NCBI RefSeq assembly: GCF_013085465.1
Contig: NZ_CP049838.1
Location: forward strand, 7,750,001-7,814,000
Origin: Streptomyces asoensis
Lineage (GTDB): Bacteria > Actinomycetota > Actinomycetes > Streptomycetales > Streptomycetaceae
Reading direction: 5' to 3'
DNA: 64,000 nt
Shown: positions 1 through 9,271 of the stretch, one piece after another
Numbering within the stretch: the stretch's first letter is position 1
Layout of the letters: each line of letters opens with the position of its first letter
Made by a program: the position numbers and the translations under genes
The notes under the pieces: generated by a model
Databases searched by the model: none
Seen by the model: the letters and a program-made list of their open reading frames with translations, nothing else
Told to the model about the DNA's origin: nothing

Positions 1-205
1 CTACATCGCCCCGCAACTCCTGCTCTCCACCGACCGGTCCACGCTCGCCGTGGCCGTCATGTCCACCTACGTCAACGCGGCCGGCATACCCGTCACCAAC
101 CTCCAGGCCGCGGGCTCGGTGATGTACGTCGTGCCCATTCTGCTGGTTTTCCTCGTCGCTCAGCGCGGCTTCGTCGCCGGGATGGCGACCTCCGGCCTCA
201 AGTAG
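1..205 (+). CDS. Sugar ABC transporter permease (MalG/UgpE type), C-terminal end
   Basis: The window opens inside a gene read in frame from base 2 and ending with TAG at 203-205. The 67 visible residues contain a hydrophobic segment (MYVVPILLVFLVAQRGF) and end in QRGFVAGMATSGLK, the arrangement found at the C-terminus of inner permeases of carbohydrate ABC importers. It lies 55 bp upstream of a GH28-like secreted protein on the same strand, so it probably imports a product of the enzymes that follow. The conserved EAA loop is outside the window, so the family call rests on the tail and context alone. Confidence 0.7.
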   Translation, partial: YIAPQLLLSTDRSTLAVAVMSTYVNAAGIPVTNLQAAGSVMYVVPILLVFLVAQRGFVAGMATSGLK

Positions 206-260
206 TCCGTCCTCCAGCGTCTCGAAGTAACCCCTTACCGACCATTGCAAGGAGTCATGC

Positions 261-1784
261 ATGAACGCGCCCCTGTCCCGTCGCACCGCCCTCCAAGCGG
301 CCGGCGCCACCGTGCTCGCGGCCGGCCTGTCCGGCGGTCTCATGGCCACGGAGGCTCACGCGGACGCCCACAACTCCGCTTCCAAACTGCTCACTTACCC
401 CCGCCCGGCCACACTGCCGACCAACACCAGCTTCAAGGCACGTGTGCGCACCGCCCCTGACGGCGAGTGGCAGACCCTCGACATCTACCGGCCTCAGCTG
501 GAGGAGATCAACGCCACCACCGGTTCCGGCAAGGTCTACAACACCTCGATGGTGTACTTCGACTTCCGTGGTTCCGTGGAGCTGGAGGTCACCTACCTCA
601 AGGGCGGCGTCACCAAGGCGAGAGTGCGGCCGGACTCGTTGGCCATCACGCCCGAACTTCTCGGAGACACCCTCCGGTTCACCCTCGACGAGCCGCGCGA
701 CATCGTCGTTCAGATCAATGACGAGATCTTCGACTGCCTGCATGTCATCACCAACCACATCGACCCGCACCCGCCCTGCGCCGACGACCCCGACGTGATC
801 TACTTCGGCCCTGGCGTGCATACGGTCGCCGGCAACGTCCTCACCGTGCCCAGCGGCAAAACCGTCTACCTTGCCGGTGGCGCCGTCCTCACCGCCCAGG
901 TCTTCTTCAAGGACGTAGAGAAGGCCGCTCTCACCGGCCACGGCATGCTCTACGCCGGCCCCGGCGGGATCCTCTGCGAGGGCAGCAAGAACATCCGCGT
1001 CCAGGACGTCATCATCATGAATCCCAACGGCTACGCGGGTACGTTCGGCGAAAGCGAGAACGTCCACGTCAAGAAGGCCCGTTCGTTCAGCTCGAAAGGC
1101 AATGGAGACGGTTTCGACGTCTTCTCCTCAACCGGGATCGTCTTCGACGGCTGCTTCATGCGCAACTCCGACGACTGCTTCGCCATCTACGCCCACCGCT
1201 GGGACTACTACGGCGACACCCGCGACATCACCATCCAGAACTGCACCCTGTGGGCCGACGTCGCCCACCCCATCAACGTCGGCACCCACGGCAACACCGA
1301 TGCCCCCGAGGTGATCGAGAACCTGGTCATCAAGAATCTCGACATCCTCGACCACCGTGAGCCGCAGATGGGTTACCAGGGCTGCATCGCCCTCAACCCC
1401 GGTGACTCCAACCTCATCAAGAACGTCCGCATCGAGGACGTACGGATAGAGGACTTCCGCTGGGGTCAGGTCATCCACATGCGGATCATGTACAACACGA
1501 AGTACAACACCTCGGTCGGCCGCGGCATCGAAGACGTTTACATCAAGAACCTCAGCTACCGCGGCACCCACGCCAACCCATCGCTGTTCCTCGGCTACGA
1601 CGCCGAGCACGCCATCAGGAACGTCACCTTCGAGAACCTGGTGATCAACGGGCAGGTCATCGCCGACTCGATGAAGAAGCCCAGTTGGTACTACACCACC
1701 GACGCCATGCAGTGGTTCTACAACGAGCATGTGGTGGACCTCAAGTTCCTCACCACCGCAGAGGCGGAGGCGGCCGCGCAGTGA
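261..1784 (+). CDS. Tat-secreted GH28-like beta-helix glycoside hydrolase
   Basis: A 507-residue protein with an N-terminal Tat-type signal (RRTALQAAGA) and an AHA cleavage region near residue 35. A beta-sandwich-like segment (about 45-165) precedes a right-handed beta-helix with repeated IxNxxI rungs. GH28-like active-site elements are visible: an adjacent Asp pair in NSDDC (residues 304-305), a His in GTHG (343) and an Arg in MRI (408). These resemble the NTD/DD/GHG/RIK set of polygalacturonases but are not identical, so the substrate may be another uronic-acid or galactan-type polymer. AAGGAG at 249-254 supports the ATG. The stop codon overlaps the next gene's GTG, implying coupled translation. 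Confidence 0.75.
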   Translation: MNAPLSRRTALQAAGATVLAAGLSGGLMATEAHADAHNSASKLLTYPRPATLPTNTSFKARVRTAPDGEWQTLDIYRPQLEEINATTGSGKVYNTSMVYFDFRGSVELEVTYLKGGVTKARVRPDSLAITPELLGDTLRFTLDEPRDIVVQINDEIFDCLHVITNHIDPHPPCADDPDVIYFGPGVHTVAGNVLTVPSGKTVYLAGGAVLTAQVFFKDVEKAALTGHGMLYAGPGGILCEGSKNIRVQDVIIMNPNGYAGTFGESENVHVKKARSFSSKGNGDGFDVFSSTGIVFDGCFMRNSDDCFAIYAHRWDYYGDTRDITIQNCTLWADVAHPINVGTHGNTDAPEVIENLVIKNLDILDHREPQMGYQGCIALNPGDSNLIKNVRIEDVRIEDFRWGQVIHMRIMYNTKYNTSVGRGIEDVYIKNLSYRGTHANPSLFLGYDAEHAIRNVTFENLVINGQVIADSMKKPSWYYTTDAMQWFYNEHVVDLKFLTTAEAEAAAQ

Positions 1785-4700
1785 GCGACATCAGCCGCCG
1801 CGGCCTGCTGAAGTCGTCCACGGCACTGCTGCTCGCCGCGGGCACGAACACCCTGTGCGCGCCCGCGGCCCGGGCGGCGACCGAGGGGACGGTAGGCGAC
1901 GGGTCCGCGTTTGCCTTCACCCACCCCGGTTTGCTGCACAGCGCAGCCGACCTCGTGCGCATGAGGTCCGCAGTCGACGGTAGACAGTCGCCGGTCTACG
2001 ACGGATACCTCGCGCTCGCCGCACACAGTCGATCGCAGACTGCATACATCATTCAGAACACCGGCCAGATCACCTCCTGGGGTCGCGGCCCCACCAACTT
2101 CATGAACCAGGCCGTCGCCGACTCGGCCGCCGCCTACCAGAACGCTCTGCTGTGGGCTGTCACCGGAGTACGCGCTCACGCGGACAAGGCCCGCGACATC
2201 CTCAACGCGTGGACGGACTCCCTCGCGATGATCACGGGAGCGGACGGACCGCTCGGCGCCGGCCTCCAGGTCTTCAAGTTCGCCAACGCGGCCGAACTGC
2301 TGCGCCATACCGGCTATGACGGATGGGCCGACTCGGACATCACCCGCTGCGAGGAGTCCCTTCTGAACGTCTGGTATCCGGCAGTCTCCGGATACATGCT
2401 CTACGCCAACGGCAACTGGGACCTGACGGCCATTCAATCCATTCTGGCCATCGGCGTTTTCTGCGAGCAACGCACCCTTTTCGAGGACGCTCTACGCTTC
2501 GCCGCAGCCGGTGCCGGAAACGGCAGCGTGGCCCACCGCATCGTCGCGACGACGGGGCAGGGGCAGGAGAGCGGCCGGGACCAGGGCCACGAACAGCTCG
2601 CCGTGGGTCTCCTGGGCGACGCCGCCCAGGTCGCGTGGAACCAGGGCGTCGACCTGTGGAGCTATGACGGCAACCGCATTCTCGCCGACGCCGAGTACGC
2701 CGCCCGCTACAACCTCGGTGGCGAGGTCCCCTTCACCCCTGACCTCGACCGCACGGGCAAGTACATCAAGAAGACGGTTTCGGCGACCGGGCGAGGCACC
2801 CTGCCTCCGATCTACGAGATGTATTACGCGCACTACGCCGGAGTCCGAGGCCTGGAAGCCCCCTACACGCGGGCGGCGGTCTTCCGCGGCACCGGCGGCG
2901 CACGAGTCGTCGAGGGCGGCAACGACGATCTGCCCAGCTGGGGAACCTTCGCCTACGCGGGCGCGACCACCCCCACCCCGACCGTCCCAGCATCTCCGGG
3001 CGGTGTCACGGCCGTGGGGGAGGAGCAGGCCGTCACGGTGTCCTGGCTGCCGTCCACGTCGGCGACCAGCTATACGGTCCTGCGTGGCACCACCCCCGAA
3101 GGTCCCTTTGAGCGGCTCGCTGCCGAGATCCGAAAGCCCACGTACACCGACACCGGTGTACTCGCGGGGCGCACCTACCACTACGTGGTCGCCGCAGCCA
3201 ACTTGCTCGGGGTCAGTGGTAGTTCGATGGTCGTCTCGGCTGCGGCCGGCCTGCCCGGGCCATGGTCGACGACCGATGTCGGCGCTGTCGCGAGCCCAGG
3301 TTCGGCCGCCTTCGACGGTGAGCGGTTCCTGCTGGAGGCTTCCGGCGACGCCGACTCCTATCGCCTCGTGCACCTCCCTCTGCGCGGCGACGGCTCGGTC
3401 ACCGCCCGGATCGTGTGGCCGCTCAGCTCCCAGTACTCCAAGATCGGCGTCACCGTCCGCGCCTCCCTCGACGCGGACGCGGCGCACGCCTCGATGCTGA
3501 TCCAGGGGCTGCCGCTGCACACCTGGAGCGGCGTGTGGACCGTACGGCCGAGTGCCGGGCTGCCCGTCTCGGCGACCGGGAGTACACCCGTACCTCCGTC
3601 GCAGCAGGAGGCGATCACCGGCAAGGCCTCGTTCCCGATCTCCGACCTCGGTGCACTGCCCGAGTCCGCCACTCCGATCGAGGCCCCCTATGTCGAAGGC
3701 GCGGGCGACGGGTACCGCTTGCGGGCGCCGTACTGGGTGCGGGTGACCCGTAAGGGCCGACGCTGCACGGGCTCCGTTTCGGCAGACGGTATGCAGTGGA
3801 CCGTAGTCGGTACGACGGACGTCGACGGTATGCCGCATATTGCATACGTCGGCCTCGCTCTCACCTCCTCCCTCGGCGTGGAAGAGGAGTACACCGAGAC
3901 AGGCACCGGCGCCTTCGACAATGTCAGTGTCACCGGGGCAGGCGGGGACGTCTGGTGCACGCCGCGCCCCACCCGCACCGCCGGCGACCTGGGCGCCGCC
4001 ACCGGCGCCGACGGCGTCCGGCTGACGTGGACCGACTCCGACCTCTCCGCCCGCTACACGGTGCTGCGCGCACCACGCGCGCAGGGCCCCTATCGGGCGA
4101 TCGCCACCGCAGTCGGTCCGGTCGGCTTCGGCACTCGCATCCGCTACACCGACGCGAGTGGCACCCCCGGGACGACCTACCACTACGTCGTCTCCAAGGC
4201 CAACTCCTCCGGTCAGGGCCCCCGTTCGAAGTCGAGCAGCGCTGTCGCCCCGACCCTCTCGGTGACCGCCGGCAGGGCGATACGCGTCGGAGCCAAGCCT
4301 CTTCCGTCCCCCTGGACGTACGGTGACCTCGGTGATGTGGTTCTCGATCGGAGGGACTACGGGACTTTCGGCGCCGTGGCCGTCCTCACGCCCGGCGACA
4401 CGGTGTACGACAACGGGACCTTCGTCGTACGCGGATCGGGTGTTGATCTCAACGTCAACTCACAAGGGATGACCGGTCAGTTCGTCCGGCGCACTATGTC
4501 CGGGGACGGTGAGATCACCGCGCGCCTGCTCTCCCGCGAGGGAGCGGTCATCGACCGAGTCGGTCTGCTGATGTCCAAGTCCCTGTCGCCGTTCGACCAG
4601 GCGGCCGGTCTGATCGTCACCGGCGGTGCGACCGCGCAGCTCATGCTGCGCCCCACGGTGGCCGGTGCCTCCGCCTTCTCCGGCTCGGTCGACGTTCAAC

Positions 4701-4909
4701 TCCCTCTCCTCTTGGGACTGAAACGCACGGGAACCGCCTTCGCGGCCTCCGTATCCGCCGACGACGGCGTCACCTGGACCGCCCTCGCCGAGGGCTCGAT
4801 CCCCGGCTTCGGTGACGCCCCCTACCACGTGGGCCTGGTGGTCTGCTCCCGCAGCCCGCTGGCTCTCGGCACCGCACGGTTCGGCGAGGTGATCGTCACC
4901 TCGGCATGA
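1781..4909 (+). CDS. Tat-secreted alginate-lyase-fold protein with two fibronectin III domains
   Basis: A 1042-residue protein beginning at GTG 1781, which overlaps the previous stop (GTGA) and is preceded by GGAGG at 1766-1770. The N-terminus has a Tat motif (SRRGLLKS). Residues about 30-400 match the alpha/alpha-barrel alginate lyase family (HPGLLHS, AAAYQNALLW, ANAAEL, ESGRDQGH). They are followed by a fibronectin III domain (about 402-490), a DUF1349-like beta-sandwich (490-720), a second fibronectin III domain (730-827) and another beta-sandwich (840-1042). The modular tail suggests attachment to a polymer or to the cell surface. The catalytic domain is homologous to the next gene; substrate specificity cannot be read from the sequence. 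Confidence 0.75.
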   Translation: MSDISRRGLLKSSTALLLAAGTNTLCAPAARAATEGTVGDGSAFAFTHPGLLHSAADLVRMRSAVDGRQSPVYDGYLALAAHSRSQTAYIIQNTGQITSWGRGPTNFMNQAVADSAAAYQNALLWAVTGVRAHADKARDILNAWTDSLAMITGADGPLGAGLQVFKFANAAELLRHTGYDGWADSDITRCEESLLNVWYPAVSGYMLYANGNWDLTAIQSILAIGVFCEQRTLFEDALRFAAAGAGNGSVAHRIVATTGQGQESGRDQGHEQLAVGLLGDAAQVAWNQGVDLWSYDGNRILADAEYAARYNLGGEVPFTPDLDRTGKYIKKTVSATGRGTLPPIYEMYYAHYAGVRGLEAPYTRAAVFRGTGGARVVEGGNDDLPSWGTFAYAGATTPTPTVPASPGGVTAVGEEQAVTVSWLPSTSATSYTVLRGTTPEGPFERLAAEIRKPTYTDTGVLAGRTYHYVVAAANLLGVSGSSMVVSAAAGLPGPWSTTDVGAVASPGSAAFDGERFLLEASGDADSYRLVHLPLRGDGSVTARIVWPLSSQYSKIGVTVRASLDADAAHASMLIQGLPLHTWSGVWTVRPSAGLPVSATGSTPVPPSQQEAITGKASFPISDLGALPESATPIEAPYVEGAGDGYRLRAPYWVRVTRKGRRCTGSVSADGMQWTVVGTTDVDGMPHIAYVGLALTSSLGVEEEYTETGTGAFDNVSVTGAGGDVWCTPRPTRTAGDLGAATGADGVRLTWTDSDLSARYTVLRAPRAQGPYRAIATAVGPVGFGTRIRYTDASGTPGTTYHYVVSKANSSGQGPRSKSSSAVAPTLSVTAGRAIRVGAKPLPSPWTYGDLGDVVLDRRDYGTFGAVAVLTPGDTVYDNGTFVVRGSGVDLNVNSQGMTGQFVRRTMSGDGEITARLLSREGAVIDRVGLLMSKSLSPFDQAAGLIVTGGATAQLMLRPTVAGASAFSGSVDVQLPLLLGLKRTGTAFAASVSADDGVTWTALAEGSIPGFGDAPYHVGLVVCSRSPLALGTARFGEVIVTSA

Positions 4910-4956
4910 CCAACCCGGGATCCCCCACGGATCCGTCACGATGGGAGCCGCACCCC

Positions 4957-6204
4957 ATGAGCCGCACATCCCCCCACCATTACGACACTCACCATGTGAG
5001 TCGCCGCGGACTGCTGAAGTCCGTCGGCGGTCTCACCGCCGCACTCACCCTGGGCGCGAGCGCCACCGCCGCCACAACGGCGGACGCGGCGCCGGCCACC
5101 TTCAGCCACCCCGGCATGCTGCACAACGCCGGTGACATCAATCGCGCGAAGGTCAGGGTCGCCGCAGGCACCGATCCCTGGCTGTCCGGCTGGAACAAAC
5201 TGACCGCCAACTCCCACTCCCAGTCCAGCTGGACGCCCAGGGCGACAGCGACGATCATCCGTGGCGGCACCGGCGAGAACTACAGCCTGCTCTACAACGA
5301 CATAGCCGCCGCCTACCAGAACGCCCTGCGCTGGCGGGTCGGCGGCACCGAGGCCAACGCGCAGTGCGCAGCGGGCATTCTCAACGCCTGGGCGACAACG
5401 CTCACTTCAGTCACCGGAAACGCCGACCGCTTCCTCGCCGCCGGACTCTACGGCTGGCAGTTCGCCAACGCGGCCGAACTGATGCGGGGGTACGACGGCT
5501 TCGACCTCTCCGCCTTCCAGGAGATGATGGTCAACGTTTTCTACCCGCTCAACAACAGTTTCCTGACCAACCACAACGACGCCTGCATCACCAACTACTG
5601 GGCCAACTGGGACCTCTGCAACACAGCCTCCATTCTGGCAATCGGCATCCTCAACGAGGACGCTGCCAAGTACGACCAAGCAGTCGCCTACGCCAAGTCC
5701 GGCGCCGGAAACGGTTCCATCGCGCACGCCGTGCCGTACCTGTACACCGACGCGGACGGCTACGACCTCGGCCAGTGGCAGGAGTCAGGACGGGATCAGG
5801 GGCACACCGTGATGGGCATGGGACAGATGGGCGCGATCTGCGAGATGGCCTGGAACCAGGGCGACGACCTCTACTCCTACGACAGTAAACGGTTCCTGAA
5901 AGCCGCCCAGTACGTCGCCACATACAACCTCGGCAACGACGTGCCCTTCACCACCTACACCTGGGGCAGCGGGCAGAACTGTGCGCAGAACTCTCAGTCA
6001 GTCATCTCCGCCTCGTCGCGCGGGCAGGTCCGTCCGGTGTGGGCGATGCTCCACTACCACTACAACCGACGCCTGTCGCTGGACGACAAGTACGTCTCGC
6101 AGATGTGCTTCTCCGCCGCCCCCGAAGGCGGGGGCGGAGACTACGGGTCCACCAGCGGCGGCTACGACCAGCTCGGCTTCGGCACGCTGATGTACGCCAA
6201 ATAG
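4957..6204 (+). CDS. Tat-secreted alginate-lyase-fold protein, single domain
   Basis: A 415-residue paralogue of the lyase domain in the preceding gene, sharing SRRGLLKS, HPGMLHN, AAAYQNALRW, FANAAEL, NWDL and ESGRDQGH, but with no fibronectin tail. An alternative ATG at 4906 overlaps the previous stop (ATGA) and would add 17 residues. I chose ATG 4957 because GGGAG at 4943-4947 is well spaced and because the Tat motif then falls nearer the N-terminus. The family includes alginate lyases and related uronate-polymer lyases acting outside the cell. Its adjacency to the larger paralogue suggests duplication and division of labour between a bound and a free enzyme. Confidence 0.75.
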   Translation: MSRTSPHHYDTHHVSRRGLLKSVGGLTAALTLGASATAATTADAAPATFSHPGMLHNAGDINRAKVRVAAGTDPWLSGWNKLTANSHSQSSWTPRATATIIRGGTGENYSLLYNDIAAAYQNALRWRVGGTEANAQCAAGILNAWATTLTSVTGNADRFLAAGLYGWQFANAAELMRGYDGFDLSAFQEMMVNVFYPLNNSFLTNHNDACITNYWANWDLCNTASILAIGILNEDAAKYDQAVAYAKSGAGNGSIAHAVPYLYTDADGYDLGQWQESGRDQGHTVMGMGQMGAICEMAWNQGDDLYSYDSKRFLKAAQYVATYNLGNDVPFTTYTWGSGQNCAQNSQSVISASSRGQVRPVWAMLHYHYNRRLSLDDKYVSQMCFSAAPEGGGGDYGSTSGGYDQLGFGTLMYAK

Positions 6205-6296
6205 CCCCGCCGCAGGCTCGTGCACCGGAATACCGCGCGCTGTTGTGGTGCTCTGGTCATACCGGTGCGCGAGCGCGGCGAAGGGCTGGTGAGCAG

Positions 6297-7979
6297 ATGG
6301 CAGCAGACCAGACGGACCCACGGGCCGAGGTCCAGGCGGACCCCGACCCCGATCCCGTCGTCACGACCCCCTACGGGGCCGTACACGGGAGATACGAGAA
6401 CGGCATCGCCGCATTCCGCGGGATCCCGTACGCGGCACCCCCCTTCGGGGCCCGCAGGTTCCGACCGCCCGTGCCGCCCGAGCCCTGGGACGGGGTACGC
6501 GACGCGGGAGCCTTCGGCGCAACGCCGCCGAAACCGCCGTACTCCGAGGCCTTCGCCCAGTACCTGTCCGACCCCGTCGTGGCGGGCGACGACTGCCTCA
6601 ACCTCAACGTCTGGACGCCCGAGCCCGGCCCGGCCGCCCGGCTTCCCGTCCTCGTCTGGCTGCACGGTGGCGCCCTGACCAGGGGATCCTCGGCAGTGCC
6701 GGTGTACGACGGACGCAACTTCGCCCGCGATGGAATCGTTTTCGTCTCAGTCAACTACCGGCTGGGGGTGGAGGGCTACGGACTGTTCCCGGACGCCCCC
6801 GCCAATCCCGGTCTGCGTGATCAGCTTGCCGCGCTGGAATGGGTGCATCGCTCGATCAGGGCTTTCGGTGGCGACCCCGACAGGGTCACCCTGGCGGGAC
6901 AGTCCGCCGGAGCCATCAGCGCCGGAGCCCTGATCGCGGCCCCGCAGGCACAGGGCCTGTTCCGGCGGGCCATCCTCCAGAGCGGAACGCCGGAAGCCTT
7001 CGAACGGGACAAGGTCCGGCGCATGGTCCGCCGTATGGCGACCCGGCTGAAGGTCCCCGCCACCGCCGAGGCCTTCGCCGCCGTCGACCGCGATCTGCTC
7101 TTGCGTACCCAGGCGGAGGTCGGCAGGCTCAGCAGCCCCGTCCTCGGTGGGCCCGCCTTCGGCATCATCGTCGACGGCGACCTCGTCCCGCGCGACCCTC
7201 TTCAGGCACTCGTCGACGGGGACGCGGCCCCCGGCGTCGACCTGCTCCTGGGCTGGACTCGCGACGAATACCGGCTGTGGCTGGTCCCGGGTGGTCTGAT
7301 GGAGCGCGTCGACCGGCTGGGGCCCGTCGCCCTCGCCGGCGCCATGGCCCGCTGCCACTGCGGCCACGAGGTGCCGCGCGGCTACCGCGCCCTGCACCCC
7401 GGGGCCGGCACCGCCGAGATCGTCGGGCAGATGGTCACCGACAGCCTGCTGCGCAGCCCCCTCCAGCAGTTGGCCGAGGCCCGTCCCGGGTCGTCCTACG
7501 TGTACGAGTTCGCCTGGCCCTCTCTCAGGCCCGGGCTCGGCGCCTGCCACGCCCTCGAGCTCGGCTTCGTCTTCGACACCGGCGAGACGTCCGAGTCCGC
7601 GAAACTCGCCGGGGGCGGTGCGCCGCAGGAACTCGCCGACGCGATGCACGGGGCGTGGACACGGTTCGTGGCCACGGGCGACCCCGGCTGGGAGGCCTGG
7701 GGGCCGACGCATCCCGTGCGGATCTTCGGCGAGGCGGACAGCGGGCGGTACGAGGAAGACGGCATTGCGCACGAGGTTGGCGGTATGTCGTATACCGCAT
7801 ACGGTCCGCGGGACCGTGAGCTGGCCCTGTGGACCGCGGAGGCAGCGACTGCTCCACCAGGAGAACCCATCGATGAGACGACGACGCCGGACCCGCTGCT
7901 CGGCAAGACCCTGCGTAGCACGGAGCTCAGGTCCGCGGTGCGCCGACTGCGCCGGGCCGGGGGAGTGAGGGGACGCTGA
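6297..7979 (+). CDS. Type B carboxylesterase
   Basis: A 560-residue alpha/beta-hydrolase of the carboxylesterase B family. Visible hallmarks are FRGIPYAAPPFG, DDCLNLNVW, the oxyanion-hole segment WLHGGAL, VSVNYRLG, and the nucleophile elbow GQSAG with Ser203 (the more usual form is GESAG). No signal peptide is evident, so it is probably cytoplasmic. ATG 6297 is preceded by AAGGG at 6281-6285. It lies 92 bp after the lyase gene on the same strand and may remove ester substituents from imported sugars, but the family is broad and this role is inferred from context only. Confidence 0.8.
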   Translation: MAADQTDPRAEVQADPDPDPVVTTPYGAVHGRYENGIAAFRGIPYAAPPFGARRFRPPVPPEPWDGVRDAGAFGATPPKPPYSEAFAQYLSDPVVAGDDCLNLNVWTPEPGPAARLPVLVWLHGGALTRGSSAVPVYDGRNFARDGIVFVSVNYRLGVEGYGLFPDAPANPGLRDQLAALEWVHRSIRAFGGDPDRVTLAGQSAGAISAGALIAAPQAQGLFRRAILQSGTPEAFERDKVRRMVRRMATRLKVPATAEAFAAVDRDLLLRTQAEVGRLSSPVLGGPAFGIIVDGDLVPRDPLQALVDGDAAPGVDLLLGWTRDEYRLWLVPGGLMERVDRLGPVALAGAMARCHCGHEVPRGYRALHPGAGTAEIVGQMVTDSLLRSPLQQLAEARPGSSYVYEFAWPSLRPGLGACHALELGFVFDTGETSESAKLAGGGAPQELADAMHGAWTRFVATGDPGWEAWGPTHPVRIFGEADSGRYEEDGIAHEVGGMSYTAYGPRDRELALWTAEAATAPPGEPIDETTTPDPLLGKTLRSTELRSAVRRLRRAGGVRGR

Positions 7980-8014
7980 CCGCCGGGCCGCTTCGGTGCC
8001 GGGGGCCGGTACGT

Positions 8015-8038
8015 GGTTTCCGCGTTACATCGGAAACC
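8015..8038. terminator. Inverted repeat between convergent esterase and LacI genes
   Basis: GGTTTCCG at 8015-8022 and CGGAAACC at 8031-8038 form a perfect 8-bp inverted repeat with an 8-nt loop, located between two convergent stop codons. It could be a bidirectional terminator. There is no T-tract, so a protein-binding site is also possible. Confidence 0.45.
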
Positions 8039-8117
8039 TGAGCCACCCTGCCGCTACCCGTGCCCGTGTCAGGGGCCTGGAGGGGTGACGTGACAGGCCC
8101 GCCACGCCGCCCGGCTG

Positions 8118-9191
8118 TCACCTCGTGGCCGAGGATCCCTTCCCGGCGCCCGCGACCGAGTCCCGTACCACCACATGCGTGCCCAGCAGCAAGTGTTCGC
8201 CCGGCGCGTCGGGGGTGCGGCCCAGTACGGTGCGGACGGCGAGGCGGCCCAGTTCCTCGTACGGGACATGGACCGTGGTCAGGGCCGGACGCAGGTCGCG
8301 GGCGAACGGTATGTCGTCGTAACCGGCAACCGAAACGTCGCCCGGTACGTCCAGGCCGGCCTCGTGCAGGGCGGTGAGGGCACCGATGGCGACCATGTCG
8401 GTGGCGGCCACCACGGCCGTGAAGTGCAGGCCCTGGCCCAAGGCCTGGTGCAACAGGCGATACCCCGAGTCGCGGGTGAAGTCGCCGTGCAGGACCAGCG
8501 CCGGATCCACATCGATGCCCCGCGCCCGATGGGCTTCTGTGTAACCGCTTTCGCGTCCCAGCGCCGTCGTGTGGTCCGGCTTGCCCCCGAGGAAGAGCAC
8601 CCGCCGGTGGCCCTGTGCGAGAACATGCGCGACCAGGGCGAAGGCGCCGCCCTCGTTGTCGTACTCGACGACTGTCACGGGCGCCCCCGGGCCCAATGGC
8701 GGCCGTCCGCAGAGGACGAGCCGTGAACCGGCGGAGGCGAGCGAGTCAGCGATACGGCGGGTGCGCTCACGGTATTGCGGAGTGTCGGCGGCCCCGCCCA
8801 CCAGGATGACGGCGGCGGCCCGCTGGGCCCGCATCGTTTCCACGAAGTCCAGCTCGTGCCGTACGTCGCCCTCCGTGCTGCACACCAGGCACAGGTGTCC
8901 GAGCCGGTGCGCCTCGCGTTCCACGCCGTGCGCCATCTGCGCGAACGACGGTCCGGTGATGTCCTCCAGCACGAAGGCCAGGGTCGGCGTCCCGGCCCCC
9001 GCGACCGCCTTGGCACGCGCGTCGGCGACGTAGTCCAGCTCGCTCACGGCCCGAATGACCCGTCGGCGGGTCTCCGCGCTGACCGGGTACACGCCGCCGA
9101 GCACTCGCGACACGGTCGACGCGGACACCTCCGCCCGGGCCGCCACATCCCGGATCGTGCTGCGCACCGCGTCCGCGGGTTTCCTCGTCAT
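8118..9191 (-). CDS. LacI-family transcriptional regulator
   Basis: A 357-residue repressor-type protein. The N-terminal helix-turn-helix reads TIRDVAARAEVSASTVSRVLGG followed by the hinge helix region (SELDYVADARAKAVAG), then a periplasmic-binding-protein-like sensor domain ending in GYDDIPFA and TTVHVPYEELG. Start at ATG 9191 follows a strong GAGGGGAGG on the minus strand; a longer reading frame upstream has no ribosome binding site. It stands beside the secreted lyase/esterase genes and is the best local candidate to bind the GAAAGNGCTT palindromes at 12661, 16111 and 16167, which is an inference. Confidence 0.88.
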   Translation of the reverse strand: MTRKPADAVRSTIRDVAARAEVSASTVSRVLGGVYPVSAETRRRVIRAVSELDYVADARAKAVAGAGTPTLAFVLEDITGPSFAQMAHGVEREAHRLGHLCLVCSTEGDVRHELDFVETMRAQRAAAVILVGGAADTPQYRERTRRIADSLASAGSRLVLCGRPPLGPGAPVTVVEYDNEGGAFALVAHVLAQGHRRVLFLGGKPDHTTALGRESGYTEAHRARGIDVDPALVLHGDFTRDSGYRLLHQALGQGLHFTAVVAATDMVAIGALTALHEAGLDVPGDVSVAGYDDIPFARDLRPALTTVHVPYEELGRLAVRTVLGRTPDAPGEHLLLGTHVVVRDSVAGAGKGSSATR

Positions 9192-9271
9192 CGCGCCCTC
9201 CCCTCGGCGAAATCCGGCAGCAACCGTTTTCCCCGAGCGGAGGCTAGCAGCGGTGGGCGGGGGCCAGAGGT

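Noticed and set aside
255..1067. Long minus-strand frame opposite the GH28-like gene
   Set aside because: It mirrors the codon bias of the real gene, as is common in very GC-rich DNA; motifs and ribosome binding site support only the plus strand.
2492..4183. 563-codon minus-strand frame opposite the lyase/fibronectin gene
   Set aside because: The plus strand encodes recognisable domains and has a coupled start; the minus frame has no recognisable family.
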